Source: Solibacillus sp040273735 (GTDB taxonomy: Bacteria > Bacillota > Bacilli > Bacillales_A > Planococcaceae). Taken from it: 64,000 nt of DNA. The translations under genes and the position numbers were made by a program. Shown here one piece after another: positions 34,449 through 42,583 of this stretch (positions within the stretch are counted from its first letter, which is position 1; the number at the start of each line of letters is the position of its first letter). Location of the stretch: contig NZ_JBELZM010000005.1 in the NCBI RefSeq assembly GCF_040273735.1, positions 62,001 to 126,000 of the forward strand, given 5' to 3'. Below the pieces are notes generated by a model, which was not told where the DNA came from, ran no database searches, and saw nothing but the letters and a program-made list of their open reading frames with translations.

Positions 34449-35831
34449 TCACTGCATGACAGGCAATTCTACGACAAAGTTGGTTCCACGATTTTCAATA
34501 CTGTTCACATGGATTAATCCACCATGTAAAGTAACAATGGCAGCCACTATTGATAGTCCCAGTCCTGTCCCGTCAACTGAACGCGTCCGTGCGGTATCTA
34601 CTCGATAAAAGCGGTCAAAAATTCTTTCTTTCTCTTTATTATTCATTCCTATGCCCGTATCTTCAAAGATTACCAATACCGATTTCCCTTGTTCTTCGAT
34701 TGATATTTCAATCGTGCCGTTCGGTTTATTATATTTGATGGCGTTGGTTAACAGATTGTCCCAAACCGCATAAAGTAAGGACGGATCTCCGGTGATTTCT
34801 ACATCCGGTAATGTGAACCCGAGCGTAATCCCTTTTTCACCTATTTGCCACTGATTGTTCCGTACTAGTTCCTTAATCTGTTTTCCGATATTAACTGTTT
34901 TTCTTTTCAAAATATCCTCATCGCGATCCAAAGAAGCGAGAAGCAATAATTGTTTCGTTAAAGTAGAGAGTCTTTCGATTTCCGCATTGATGATTAAAAT
35001 GTAATTAGTTTTATCTTCAGGACTCGTTGAATCACTTTTTAACAGGTTTGTATATCCTTTAATATTGGATAGGGGTGACTGAATATCATGAGAAATGTTT
35101 GAAATAAACTCTTTTCTCATTGCATCTAATTGTTCCAGTCTACTGGCCATTCGTAAAAAACTAAGTGAAAGTTCTCCTAATTCATCATGACGGGTAGTAT
35201 CAAGATCAACATTGTAATTTCCATTTGAGAGCGTTTTAGTTGCGGATGTAAGCTTTGAGATTGGATTAACTAAATATTTTGTAATAAAAATTACCATTAT
35301 AATGCTCAGCATAATGGTCAAAGCTAGCAGCCACCCGAATAAAATATGCATTTCGTTAAATAGCAGCTTAATATCCGGTCTTAGAAAGAGGGCATACTTT
35401 TCCTCGTTATGTGTCAATGGAACACCAATCGTATTCTTTAATTCGTTCGCAAAAAATCCTGTTACAAATGTTTCCTGGGGGAAATTTGATATACCATGAA
35501 AAATATTGCCGTTAAGTACTTGTTCTTTAGTTGAATTGGACAAAGTGTTTTCCCTGAAAGGTGCACCAAAATAAAATTCATTTCCTGAATTGTCAACGAG
35601 GAAAATTTGATATCCTATTGAAGATATATTTTCAAGATAATCTATGAGGTTTAAATCAGGTTGATTTCCGGTAAATTCAGCGATTTCCAATGCAATTTTA
35701 GTGTTTTTTTGGTCATTAAATGGTTTTAATTTTTGCTGATAATACGTATTCGAAATTAAAAAGGCAAATATACCACTAAAAATCATAATTCCAATGGTGA
35801 ACACAACAAATTTCACATAAAGAGATTTCAT
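34449..35831 (-). CDS. hssS: Heme-sensing histidine kinase HssS-like
   Basis: A 460-aa membrane kinase: TM1 (about 8-28), extracellular sensor (29-160), TM2 (about 163-185), HAMP, HisKA with His248 in SNISHDIQSPLSN, and HATPase with N, G1 and G2 boxes (DTGIGM, GTGLGLSI). It should phosphorylate HssR when heme accumulates. Identity rests on synteny with hssR and hrtBA. It overlaps hssR by 4 bp (ATGA). Confidence 0.85.
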   Translation of the reverse strand: MKSLYVKFVVFTIGIMIFSGIFAFLISNTYYQQKLKPFNDQKNTKIALEIAEFTGNQPDLNLIDYLENISSIGYQIFLVDNSGNEFYFGAPFRENTLSNSTKEQVLNGNIFHGISNFPQETFVTGFFANELKNTIGVPLTHNEEKYALFLRPDIKLLFNEMHILFGWLLALTIMLSIIMVIFITKYLVNPISKLTSATKTLSNGNYNVDLDTTRHDELGELSLSFLRMASRLEQLDAMRKEFISNISHDIQSPLSNIKGYTNLLKSDSTSPEDKTNYILIINAEIERLSTLTKQLLLLASLDRDEDILKRKTVNIGKQIKELVRNNQWQIGEKGITLGFTLPDVEITGDPSLLYAVWDNLLTNAIKYNKPNGTIEISIEEQGKSVLVIFEDTGIGMNNKEKERIFDRFYRVDTARTRSVDGTGLGLSIVAAIVTLHGGLIHVNSIENRGTNFVVELPVMQ

Positions 35832-36508
35832 TTGCGGTTTGCCTCCAGTGAATAGCCAACCCCACGCACAGTCTTAATATGAAAATCGTCTGTCAATTTA
35901 GAAAAACGTTCCCTTAATCTTTTTACATGAACATCTACTGTCCGCTCATCTCCTTCAAAATCTACACCCCAGATGTTTTCTATTAGATGATCTCGAGAAA
36001 ATACTTGCATAGAATTTGTAGCCAGGAAGTACAGCAGTTCAAATTCCTTTAAGGGTAACAGAATCGTCCGTTCTCCAATCTGAACCTCATAGCTTTTTTT
36101 ATTTATAGTTGTACTACCTAAATGAATAACAGTTTCATCGGATTGTTTATCATATCGTCGTAGTAAGGCTTCTATTCTAAATTGTAATTCTTTTGGTTCA
36201 AACGGCTTGACTAGATAATCATCTGTGCCAGATTTATATCCTTCTTCCTTATCTTCAATTTGATTCTTAGCCGTTAAAAGGATGACTGGAATATCATATT
36301 TCTTTCGAATTACCTTTGTTAATGCATACCCATCCATAAAAGGCATCATCACATCGACTACTGCTAAATCACATACTTCTCTATTAAGAACTGCTAATGC
36401 TTGAGTCCCGTCCTTTGCTTGAACAACTTTGAATCCTGCCTCGGCTAAATGGATTTTTACAAGCTGTAATATATTGATGTCGTCATCTACGATTAGAATT
36501 GTTGTCAT
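35828..36508 (-). CDS. hssR: OmpR-type response regulator HssR-like
   Basis: A 226-aa regulator: receiver with Asp52 (VVDVMMPFMDG) and Lys in LVKPFEPKEL, then a winged-helix domain ending in RGVGYSLE. In known HssRS systems it binds a direct repeat of GTTCATATT before hrt genes; such a repeat is present upstream of hrtB here. SD AGGAG. Confidence 0.87.
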   Translation of the reverse strand: MTTILIVDDDINILQLVKIHLAEAGFKVVQAKDGTQALAVLNREVCDLAVVDVMMPFMDGYALTKVIRKKYDIPVILLTAKNQIEDKEEGYKSGTDDYLVKPFEPKELQFRIEALLRRYDKQSDETVIHLGSTTINKKSYEVQIGERTILLPLKEFELLYFLATNSMQVFSRDHLIENIWGVDFEGDERTVDVHVKRLRERFSKLTDDFHIKTVRGVGYSLEANRK

Positions 36509-36557
36509 TCTTATACTCCTGTTTTATAAAAATTTTTGTCTGCTTTAAACCATATCA

Positions 36558-36591
36558 AATGAACAGCCATGCAACGTCCAGGCTGTTCATT
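36558..36591 (-). other. Inverted repeat between hrtA and hssR
   Basis: AATGAACAGCC and GGCTGTTCATT form a perfect 11-bp stem with a 12-nt loop and no T-run. Each arm contains GTTCAT, the core of the HssR site. It may separate hrtBA from hssRS expression, or bind HssR. Confidence 0.5.
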
Positions 36592-36632
36592 AATTTCTGC
36601 TTATATCGATCCTTCTTTAAAATTTGCAGAAC

Positions 36633-37319
36633 TTACTCTTTACTTTGCAAAACCATTCCATCGCTCATTTTTATCACATGGTCTACATATGAAAGCAATT
36701 CTTCATCATGTGTAACCATTAATGTAGCAATATTTAACGTTTTAGTTAACTCTTGAATCAATAACATAACATCTCTAGACTTCCTTGAATCTAGGCTGGC
36801 TGTTGGTTCATCTGCGAAAAGAACTTTCGGTTTATGGATAATGGCTCGTGCAATGGCGATCCGTTGTTTTTCCCCACCTGATAAAGAAGAGGGGTAGGCC
36901 AGTCTTCTATGATCCATTTCAACGAGTTGCAGAATTTTACGAACTTCAGCCATTTTTGATTGTTTGCTTAAGTTAGATTCAGAAACATCCAGCATCAAAA
37001 TTAATTGCTCTTCAACAGTGAGAAAAGGAACAAGATGAGCAAACTGAAAGACAAACCCAAATTTACTGGCCCGTATTTTTCGAACCTGTTCAGAACTCAT
37101 TGCAGTCATATTGTTTCCGTCGAAAATAACTTGCCCATTTGATGGGGGTTGTAATCCAGCAGCTATAGTAAGGAGCGTACTTTTACCGGAACCTGATGCG
37201 CCTACTAATGCTGTTATCTCTCCTTCTTTAACAGTAAGGTTAATACCTCTAAGTATTTCTTCTTCTATTTCCCCCGAAGTAAATGTTTTTCTTACATCTT
37301 CAATTGAAAATATTGTCAT
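36633..37319 (-). CDS. hrtA: Heme efflux ABC transporter ATPase HrtA
   Basis: A 228-aa LolD/MacB-type ATPase: Walker A GASGSGKS, Q-loop VFQFAHLVPFLTV, signature LSGGEKQR, Walker B VLFADEPTASLD, H-loop VTHDEE. With HrtB it relieves heme toxicity. The start chosen is the ATG after AAGGAGAGG; it follows the hrtB stop by one base. Confidence 0.88.
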   Translation of the reverse strand: MTIFSIEDVRKTFTSGEIEEEILRGINLTVKEGEITALVGASGSGKSTLLTIAAGLQPPSNGQVIFDGNNMTAMSSEQVRKIRASKFGFVFQFAHLVPFLTVEEQLILMLDVSESNLSKQSKMAEVRKILQLVEMDHRRLAYPSSLSGGEKQRIAIARAIIHKPKVLFADEPTASLDSRKSRDVMLLIQELTKTLNIATLMVTHDEELLSYVDHVIKMSDGMVLQSKE

Positions 37320-37320
37320 A

Positions 37321-38355
37321 TTAAGCCTCTCCTTGTTGTATCGCATGTAATGGTTCGATTTTTTTGATTTGTATTCCAGAGAGTGTAGCTCCGATAAAAC
37401 CGATGAATAGGAAAACTAAAGATAATTGTATGGTTGTTTCAAATGTTAAATGGAAAGGCATTCCATCAGGTGCAATCATATTAAATACTTGGCTGAATGA
37501 AATGGACAATATAAGAGAAATTATCGTAATGAAAAGCATTTGTGTCCACATAATTTTGAATAACCTGCTTGTTTTCATGCCAATTGCCTTTAAGATACCA
37601 TATAAACCGACTTTTTGAATGTTCATCATGTAGAAAAAGATGGCAAACAACATGCCGCTAATGACAACTAAAAACCAGACAATCATATTTAAAGACATCT
37701 GTTCTGCATTATAGCTTGGAATTGTATTAAGGAAATCCTTGTTCGAAAAAGATTGCAGACCCGTGAATTGTTCTGAAGATTCTCCACCTGGTATGAATAA
37801 CAATTGCATTTCCATAACTCGATAGATTTCCTTATAGTTCTTCATATTTATATATGCAACAGGGGCATGACTGAATTTCTTCTGATCGACAAAACCCTTA
37901 ACTTTAAATTCACCACTAAATTGATTATTCGTTAAGACATCTCCAACCTTTATCCCTTTATCCTCCATTGAACGATCTAATATAATTTCCCCATCTTCAA
38001 CCTTTTCAAATAGCTCTGAATCAGTGGATGTAACAAAGGCAACGCTATGCTGTTTGTCAGTTTCGCTATTTAAAAAACCCATTTGAATTGAGAATGCCAG
38101 TGCATCTTTTTGTTTATTTATTATTTCATCCTGTATATCACTGTCTATTTTTGAAAGATTGTAAGTTTCATCTCCCTCTTTATTCATATAAAATTGACCT
38201 TCTGGTAAATCTTTGATCAACGAAGCATTGTCTTGCGATAATCCATTCGCCAAACCCGATATTATAAAGGTCAATAAACTGACAAGAAAAATAATTGAAC
38301 CTAAAATTAAAAATCTTACTTTGTTTTTCTTTATTTCTTTCCATGCAATATTCAT
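37321..38355 (-). CDS. hrtB: Heme efflux ABC transporter permease HrtB
   Basis: A 344-aa FtsX/MacB-type permease: one N-terminal TM (about 15-36), a large extracellular domain, and three C-terminal TM segments. The stretch SYNAEQMSLNM before TM2 and FFYMMNIQKVGLYGILKAIG match staphylococcal HrtB. SD CGGAGG. First gene of the hrtB-hrtA-hssR-hssS unit. Confidence 0.87.
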   Translation of the reverse strand: MNIAWKEIKKNKVRFLILGSIIFLVSLLTFIISGLANGLSQDNASLIKDLPEGQFYMNKEGDETYNLSKIDSDIQDEIINKQKDALAFSIQMGFLNSETDKQHSVAFVTSTDSELFEKVEDGEIILDRSMEDKGIKVGDVLTNNQFSGEFKVKGFVDQKKFSHAPVAYINMKNYKEIYRVMEMQLLFIPGGESSEQFTGLQSFSNKDFLNTIPSYNAEQMSLNMIVWFLVVISGMLFAIFFYMMNIQKVGLYGILKAIGMKTSRLFKIMWTQMLFITIISLILSISFSQVFNMIAPDGMPFHLTFETTIQLSLVFLFIGFIGATLSGIQIKKIEPLHAIQQGEA

Positions 38356-38402
38356 TTGTAATTTCCTCCGATCTCTTCTTTACATCCATAGTTTATAGAT
38401 TG

Positions 38403-38422
38403 AATATGAACGGGAGATGAAC
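38403..38422 (-). promoter_or_regulatory. HssR direct-repeat box upstream of hrtB
   Basis: On the minus strand GTTCATCTC-CC-GTTCATATT: two GTTCAT cores at 11-bp spacing, as in the staphylococcal HssR site GTTCATATT-N2-GTTCATATT. A further single GTTCATTT half-site lies about 40 bp upstream (near 38462). Confidence 0.8.
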
Positions 38423-38482
38423 AGTAAATTACATTTCGGGTTCGTTCGAAATATTTACAAATGAACAGTACACAATTATTAG

Positions 38483-38611
38483 GCACTAGATTATTTAAAT
38501 TGCGGAAAGTATCAGAATGAAAAAGTACCAGAGAATGGGGAAACAGTATTCAAAGTTAAATCAACAGTCATATCAATAACATGTCCTTACGAAGGAAAAC
38601 CCGAGGTATAA
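38483..38611 (+). pseudogene. Possible 3' gene remnant
   Basis: An open frame without any start codon encodes ALDYLNCGKYQNEKVPENG, then a V/T/S-rich strand and ITCPYEGKPEV before TAA. The composition is protein-like and two Cys are present, but the 5' part is missing, stopped by a TAG at 38480-38482. The family was not recognised. It could also be chance. Confidence 0.35.
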
Positions 38612-38723
38612 AGGTATTAGGGCAAATCTTTAATCTCTTCGTACATATTAATTTCTGAAAATTCCATACTTTGTTATAATATAATTAGTAAATAAATAGA
38701 GATACTAAGGGAGTGCCAAAACT

Positions 38724-39530
38724 ATGGAATATATCACGCTTAATAATGGAGTAAAAATGCCGATCGTTGGTACTGGTACAAATACGTATGGTAAACAAAA
38801 TAATGACTATAACGGTGAATTAACAAATGAAATTCCTGAACTTGTATCAGCACTTGAACTGGGATATCGATCAATTGACGCAGCTATTAGTTATAGAAAT
38901 GAAGAGCTTGTCGGGGGGATTTTAGCTGAAAGCACAGTGCCTCGAAAAGAGTTGTTCATTACGACAAAAGTTCCTGCGAGAGAAGAATATGTTTCTTCAA
39001 AGGAATCGACTCGAGCGGCAATCGATAATAGTCTGAAAAACTTTAAAACAGACTATCTGGACCTGCTTCTGATTCATGCCCCGATTGAAGACAAAGAGCA
39101 GCTAAAAAACACTTGGGAAGTATTTGAAGAATACTATGAGGCGGGTAAACTTAAAGCAATCGGCGTTTCGAACTTTAAGAAAAATCATCTAGATGAATTG
39201 AAAGAATTAGCAAAAGTGAAACCGGCCGTTAATCAAATACAAATTAATTTAAAAGAAAAGAACAAAGAGCTCCTGGATATATTGGAAGAAGAGGGCATTA
39301 CACCTGTAGCGTGGGGGCCGATGAAAACGGAAGAACATCAAGAGGAAGTGTTGGATGAAATCGGTAAAGCGTATGGTAAATCGGGTGCACAAGTTTTATT
39401 GAAATACCAAATCGAGCGCGGTGTAGTCGTTATCCCGAAATCACATAATCGTGAAAACCAGGCAGCAAATCTGGATCTTTTCGGTTTTAAACTGACTGAA
39501 GCGGATGTAGAAAAAATTGAAAACCTTTAG
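38724..39530 (+). CDS. Aldo/keto reductase
   Basis: A 268-aa NADPH-dependent AKR (TIM barrel). The catalytic tetrad is visible: Asp52 and Tyr57 (IDAAISYRNE), Lys82 (TTKVP) and His118 (LLIHAP), plus IPKSHNRENQAANLDLF for NADPH binding. It is slightly shorter than usual at the C-terminus. The substrate is unknown. SD AAGGGAG; a TATAAT hexamer lies upstream. Confidence 0.9.
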   Translation: MEYITLNNGVKMPIVGTGTNTYGKQNNDYNGELTNEIPELVSALELGYRSIDAAISYRNEELVGGILAESTVPRKELFITTKVPAREEYVSSKESTRAAIDNSLKNFKTDYLDLLLIHAPIEDKEQLKNTWEVFEEYYEAGKLKAIGVSNFKKNHLDELKELAKVKPAVNQIQINLKEKNKELLDILEEEGITPVAWGPMKTEEHQEEVLDEIGKAYGKSGAQVLLKYQIERGVVVIPKSHNRENQAANLDLFGFKLTEADVEKIENL

Positions 39531-39569
39531 TTAATCGCTACGTTTTTAAATCATTTAACCAGGCGCCTC

Positions 39570-39722
39570 CTATTTTGGGGACGCTTGTTCTGTATCTGCC
39601 TTTTTTAAAAGGCCACTTATCAAAATAAAAGCAACCATGCAAAACATTGTAATAAACAGTATGACCATCACGCCCATTCCTGCAAAGCCCTCTGCTTCCA
39701 CAGGGGAATATTTAGGATTCAA
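39570..39722 (-). CDS. Possible small single-TM protein
   Basis: A 50-aa frame with a hydrophobic helix (about residues 16-38, GVMVILFITMFCMVAFILI) and a polar tail KKADTEQASPK. The upstream start is a TTG without a good SD; an inner ATG at 39677 has GAGGG ten bases before it. Protein-like composition suggests a small membrane protein or the remnant of one. Confidence 0.35.
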   Translation of the reverse strand: MNPKYSPVEAEGFAGMGVMVILFITMFCMVAFILISGLLKKADTEQASPK

Positions 39723-39783
39723 GGGTAAAAGTATAATATTTATAGATTACCGATTATTTGGTAGATAGAAAGGAAGTCATCCA

Positions 39784-40179
39784 TTGTCAAAAGGGCTTAT
39801 TCATCATATTGAACTGTATGTTTCTGATTTAAAAAGTTCCATCAACTTTTGGGGATGGTTATTAGAAGAATTGGGATATGAATCCTTTCAATCGTGGGAA
39901 AGCGGACAGAGTTGGAAAATCGGAGAGACCTATATCGTTTTTGTGCAAGCAGAGGAACGGTATAAGGATGTACCTTATCATAGACGCAGAGTTGGTCTAA
40001 ACCATTTGGCCTTCCATGCAAGCTCCCGTCAACAAGTAGATGATATGACAAGAAAGTTGGAAAGTAAAGGTATTAATATCCTTTATTCTGATAAACATCC
40101 CTATGCAGGAGGGGAAAATTATTACGCTGTATTTTTTGAAGATCCAGATAGAATTAAAGTTGAATTGGTAGCACCATGA
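39784..40179 (+). CDS. VOC/glyoxalase family protein
   Basis: A 131-aa protein of the vicinal-oxygen-chelate fold. Metal ligands are probably His7 or His8 (IHHIELYV), His in LNHLAFHA and the final Glu in IKVELVAP. These suit a lyase, isomerase or bleomycin-resistance-like binding protein; the exact role is unknown. Start TTG after GAAAGGAAG. Confidence 0.82.
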   Translation: MSKGLIHHIELYVSDLKSSINFWGWLLEELGYESFQSWESGQSWKIGETYIVFVQAEERYKDVPYHRRRVGLNHLAFHASSRQQVDDMTRKLESKGINILYSDKHPYAGGENYYAVFFEDPDRIKVELVAP

Positions 40180-40218
40180 CCTTGCCTGTTTTGATGTTTT
40201 TTCTTCTACATGAAATTA

Positions 40219-40258
40219 AAAACGGAACGCCTACTGAATTGTAGATGTTCCGTTTTCA
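40219..40258. terminator. Bidirectional terminator
   Basis: AAAACGGAAC pairs with GTTCCGTTTT, with an inner CTAC/GTAG helix and A/T runs on both sides, between converging genes. Confidence 0.8.
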
Positions 40259-40278
40259 CATATTCCAAACAAAGAAAT

Positions 40279-41040
40279 CTATTCCTTCCGCATAATAAAG
40301 CTCAAATGTCTGCCTGTTGAGCGGTCTTGGCGATGGGAGAATCCATCATCGTCCATAAATGTGCACATACGGTCAACCGTAATATTTTTTTCAGGCACAC
40401 CTGCAAGCATGCACTGTGTTTTCACGGTTAACTGGTTGTCGATATGGAATTTGCTCGTTTCTTCATTCCAGTACATAAATTCGTCCGCATAGCTGAGTGC
40501 TTTGAATTTTTCCTGAACATCGGCGTCCACTTCGAATTTCTCTTGGCTGATTGCTGGCCCGATCATTACTTTCAAATCACGTAAATCGCAATTTTCCTCT
40601 TGTTGTAAATGTTGAAGCAACTTTAATGTAATTTCTTTAATCGTCCCTTGCCATCCAGAGTGCACAGCCCCGATGACATTTGTTTTTTCATTATAAAATA
40701 AAACAGGCACACAATCTGCGGTAAAGCTTGAGATCACAACGTTCGGTTCGTACGTATACAATGCGTCGGTATCATGAACAGCAGTTGTATTGTCGGTTGC
40801 TCCTTTGCCGATTTCCGATTTTTCCACACGGAAGAAGTTGGCACTATGTGTTTGATTGGCGCATACAAACTCTGATAATTCGGTTTGCAGCAGTGAGGCA
40901 AGCTGTTGGCGGTTTTCGATAATATCAGCTTCGTTTTTGCAAACATGGAGTGCCATATTGTTGTCCTCGGCTAATGCTGGATCTTTTAATGTAATGCCTA
41001 GTACGCGTTTTTCATTATTTTCATAAAATTTTACCTTCAT
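40279..41040 (-). CDS. pgeF: Peptidoglycan editing factor PgeF (YfiH/laccase-domain)
   Basis: A 253-aa Zn/Cu oxidoreductase-fold protein. Metal ligands are His65 (NQTHS), Cys110 (FTADCVPVL) and His127 (AVHSGW). The E. coli member removes misincorporated L-Ser from peptidoglycan precursors; others show purine nucleoside phosphorylase or polyphenol oxidase activity. The start chosen is the ATG after GGGGGTG. Confidence 0.88.
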   Translation of the reverse strand: MKVKFYENNEKRVLGITLKDPALAEDNNMALHVCKNEADIIENRQQLASLLQTELSEFVCANQTHSANFFRVEKSEIGKGATDNTTAVHDTDALYTYEPNVVISSFTADCVPVLFYNEKTNVIGAVHSGWQGTIKEITLKLLQHLQQEENCDLRDLKVMIGPAISQEKFEVDADVQEKFKALSYADEFMYWNEETSKFHIDNQLTVKTQCMLAGVPEKNITVDRMCTFMDDDGFSHRQDRSTGRHLSFIMRKE

Positions 41041-41128
41041 TTTATCACCCCCTGTACTATACCCGTAAATGCAAATTTTGTATAGGCAAATAGTGTTTGG
41101 TATAATGATTGGAAATAGGGGGAATGTG

Positions 41129-41557
41129 ATGAAGAGTTGGCAAATCATTTTAACCGGTTTTTTACCTTATGTCATGGCGGTCATGGTTTTTATTGCATTT
41201 TCATTGCCTTATATAAATGAATCGATTACATTCGGTACGGCCATGTCCATAATTATTTATGTTTTGCCGATTTATTTTTTTGTCGTGATTCCCTGGTATT
41301 ATGTGCTGTACTTCATGCGTAAAAATTACAGCAAACGGGCACTTTACTTAACAAGCTTTATTTTTTGTATTCTGCAGCCAATCGTATTCGGATACCTTAT
41401 GAAAGCACCGGTCGGCAGCGCGTATTTTTTATTTTTTGTATCACCACCGTTTATAGTTGGCATAATGGTTAGTACATTATGTATTAGCATGTTCTACAAA
41501 GAAGATTTGCAGCAAACGAAAAATGGAAGGGGAGAGCCGATTGGAATTGACGATTGA
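41129..41557 (+). CDS. Four-TM membrane protein, unknown
   Basis: A 142-aa protein with four hydrophobic segments (about 8-28, 34-57, 68-86 and 98-118) and a polar C-terminus. SD TAGGGGG. It overlaps the RNase H-like gene by 17 bp, suggesting co-expression. No family recognised. Confidence 0.65.
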   Translation: MKSWQIILTGFLPYVMAVMVFIAFSLPYINESITFGTAMSIIIYVLPIYFFVVIPWYYVLYFMRKNYSKRALYLTSFIFCILQPIVFGYLMKAPVGSAYFLFFVSPPFIVGIMVSTLCISMFYKEDLQQTKNGRGEPIGIDD

Positions 41558-42212
41558 ATGGCAATACATTACAAAGACAAAGCAGGAAATAACATGGCGA
41601 AGTGATGCAATTCCTGCAGCGCATGCCTATACGCTCGTACTGGATATGGAAAATACTGGTCGCACAAAAAATATTGTGATGACAGATGAACATGACTGTA
41701 CATGGACATTAAAAGAGCTGAAAAAATATTTGAAATCTCTCGAAACAGAACCTACCGAAGTGGAAGTGTATTTCGATGGCGGTTTTAATAGAGAAGAAAA
41801 GCTGGCCGGTTTAGGGATTGTTGTCTATTATAAACAGAATGGGAAAAACTATCGCTTGCGGACGAACCAGCTCGCGGAGTATTTAACATCAAACAATGAA
41901 GCGGAATATGCTGCATTGAATCTTGCGGTTGAACAGCTTGAGGAAATGGGCGTCCATCACCAGAAAATAAAAGTTTACGGTGATTCTCAAGTCGTTATTA
42001 ATGAAATGAACGGCGAATGGGCAGTAACCGATAGTGTTTTGACAACATGGGCGGATAAAATCGATGCTAAGCTCCAAAAACTTGGCATTCGACCGGAGTA
42101 TCAATATATTGACCGCAAGCTAAACGGTGAAGCGGATCAGCTTGCTAATCAGGCACTACAGGAAACCGAAATATACGCGGATATTGATATACGAAAAAGT
42201 AAGAAAAGATAA
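41541..42212 (+). CDS. RNase H-like (ribonuclease HI family) protein
   Basis: A 223-aa protein: an N-terminal extension of about 75 residues, then an RNase H fold with all four acidic residues: Asp79 (VYFDGGF), Glu120 (SNNEAEYAAL), Asp148 (YGDSQVV) and Asp199 (NGEADQLA). It may cleave RNA in RNA/DNA hybrids; some Bacillus RnhA-like proteins are inactive in vitro. The start chosen is the TTG six bases after GGGGAG; the ATG at 41523 overlaps the SD. Confidence 0.82.
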   Translation: MELTIEWQYITKTKQEITWRSDAIPAAHAYTLVLDMENTGRTKNIVMTDEHDCTWTLKELKKYLKSLETEPTEVEVYFDGGFNREEKLAGLGIVVYYKQNGKNYRLRTNQLAEYLTSNNEAEYAALNLAVEQLEEMGVHHQKIKVYGDSQVVINEMNGEWAVTDSVLTTWADKIDAKLQKLGIRPEYQYIDRKLNGEADQLANQALQETEIYADIDIRKSKKR

Positions 42213-42228
42213 ATAAAGGGGGATCTTT

Positions 42229-42531
42229 ATGATTCGTTCTGTTGGCACAGGGAGTTCAAGTTTAAATAATCAGACACGTCCCCGAAATTTACAGCAACAA
42301 ACTACAGCCTTCCCGAAAATCGGAGAAGAACAAGGTGTCGCACGAGAGCAGGAAAAGGTGCGAACGGATGAGGCTGAAAGAGGACCAATGATGGTTGGGG
42401 TCAAACCGAAAGCACAGCTGAAGTCCATTTTTGATGAACCGAATGGTGTCGTGAAGCTTAATGCGGACGGAGATAAGTTAGAAGTCAGCAAGCGTGCAAT
42501 TTCACTCGCCAAAGAAGTACTCTATATTTAA
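42229..42531 (+). CDS. Hypothetical 100-aa protein
   Basis: A soluble protein with a Gln/Ser/Thr-rich, probably disordered N-terminal half and a compact C-terminal half (QLKSIFDEPNGVVKLNADG then a helix SKRAISLAKEVLYI). SD AAAGGGGGAT, 17 bp after the RNase H-like gene. No function recognised. Confidence 0.6.
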   Translation: MIRSVGTGSSSLNNQTRPRNLQQQTTAFPKIGEEQGVAREQEKVRTDEAERGPMMVGVKPKAQLKSIFDEPNGVVKLNADGDKLEVSKRAISLAKEVLYI

Positions 42532-42536
42532 AGAAA

Positions 42537-42569
42537 AAAGCTCCGCCGGGAAGATCTCGGCGGAGCTTT
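42537..42569. terminator. Bidirectional terminator
   Basis: GCTCCGCCG pairs with CGGCGGAGC with A and T tracts on either side, between a plus-strand gene and aspA. Confidence 0.9.
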
Positions 42570-42583
42570 CGTTTTAAATTTTA

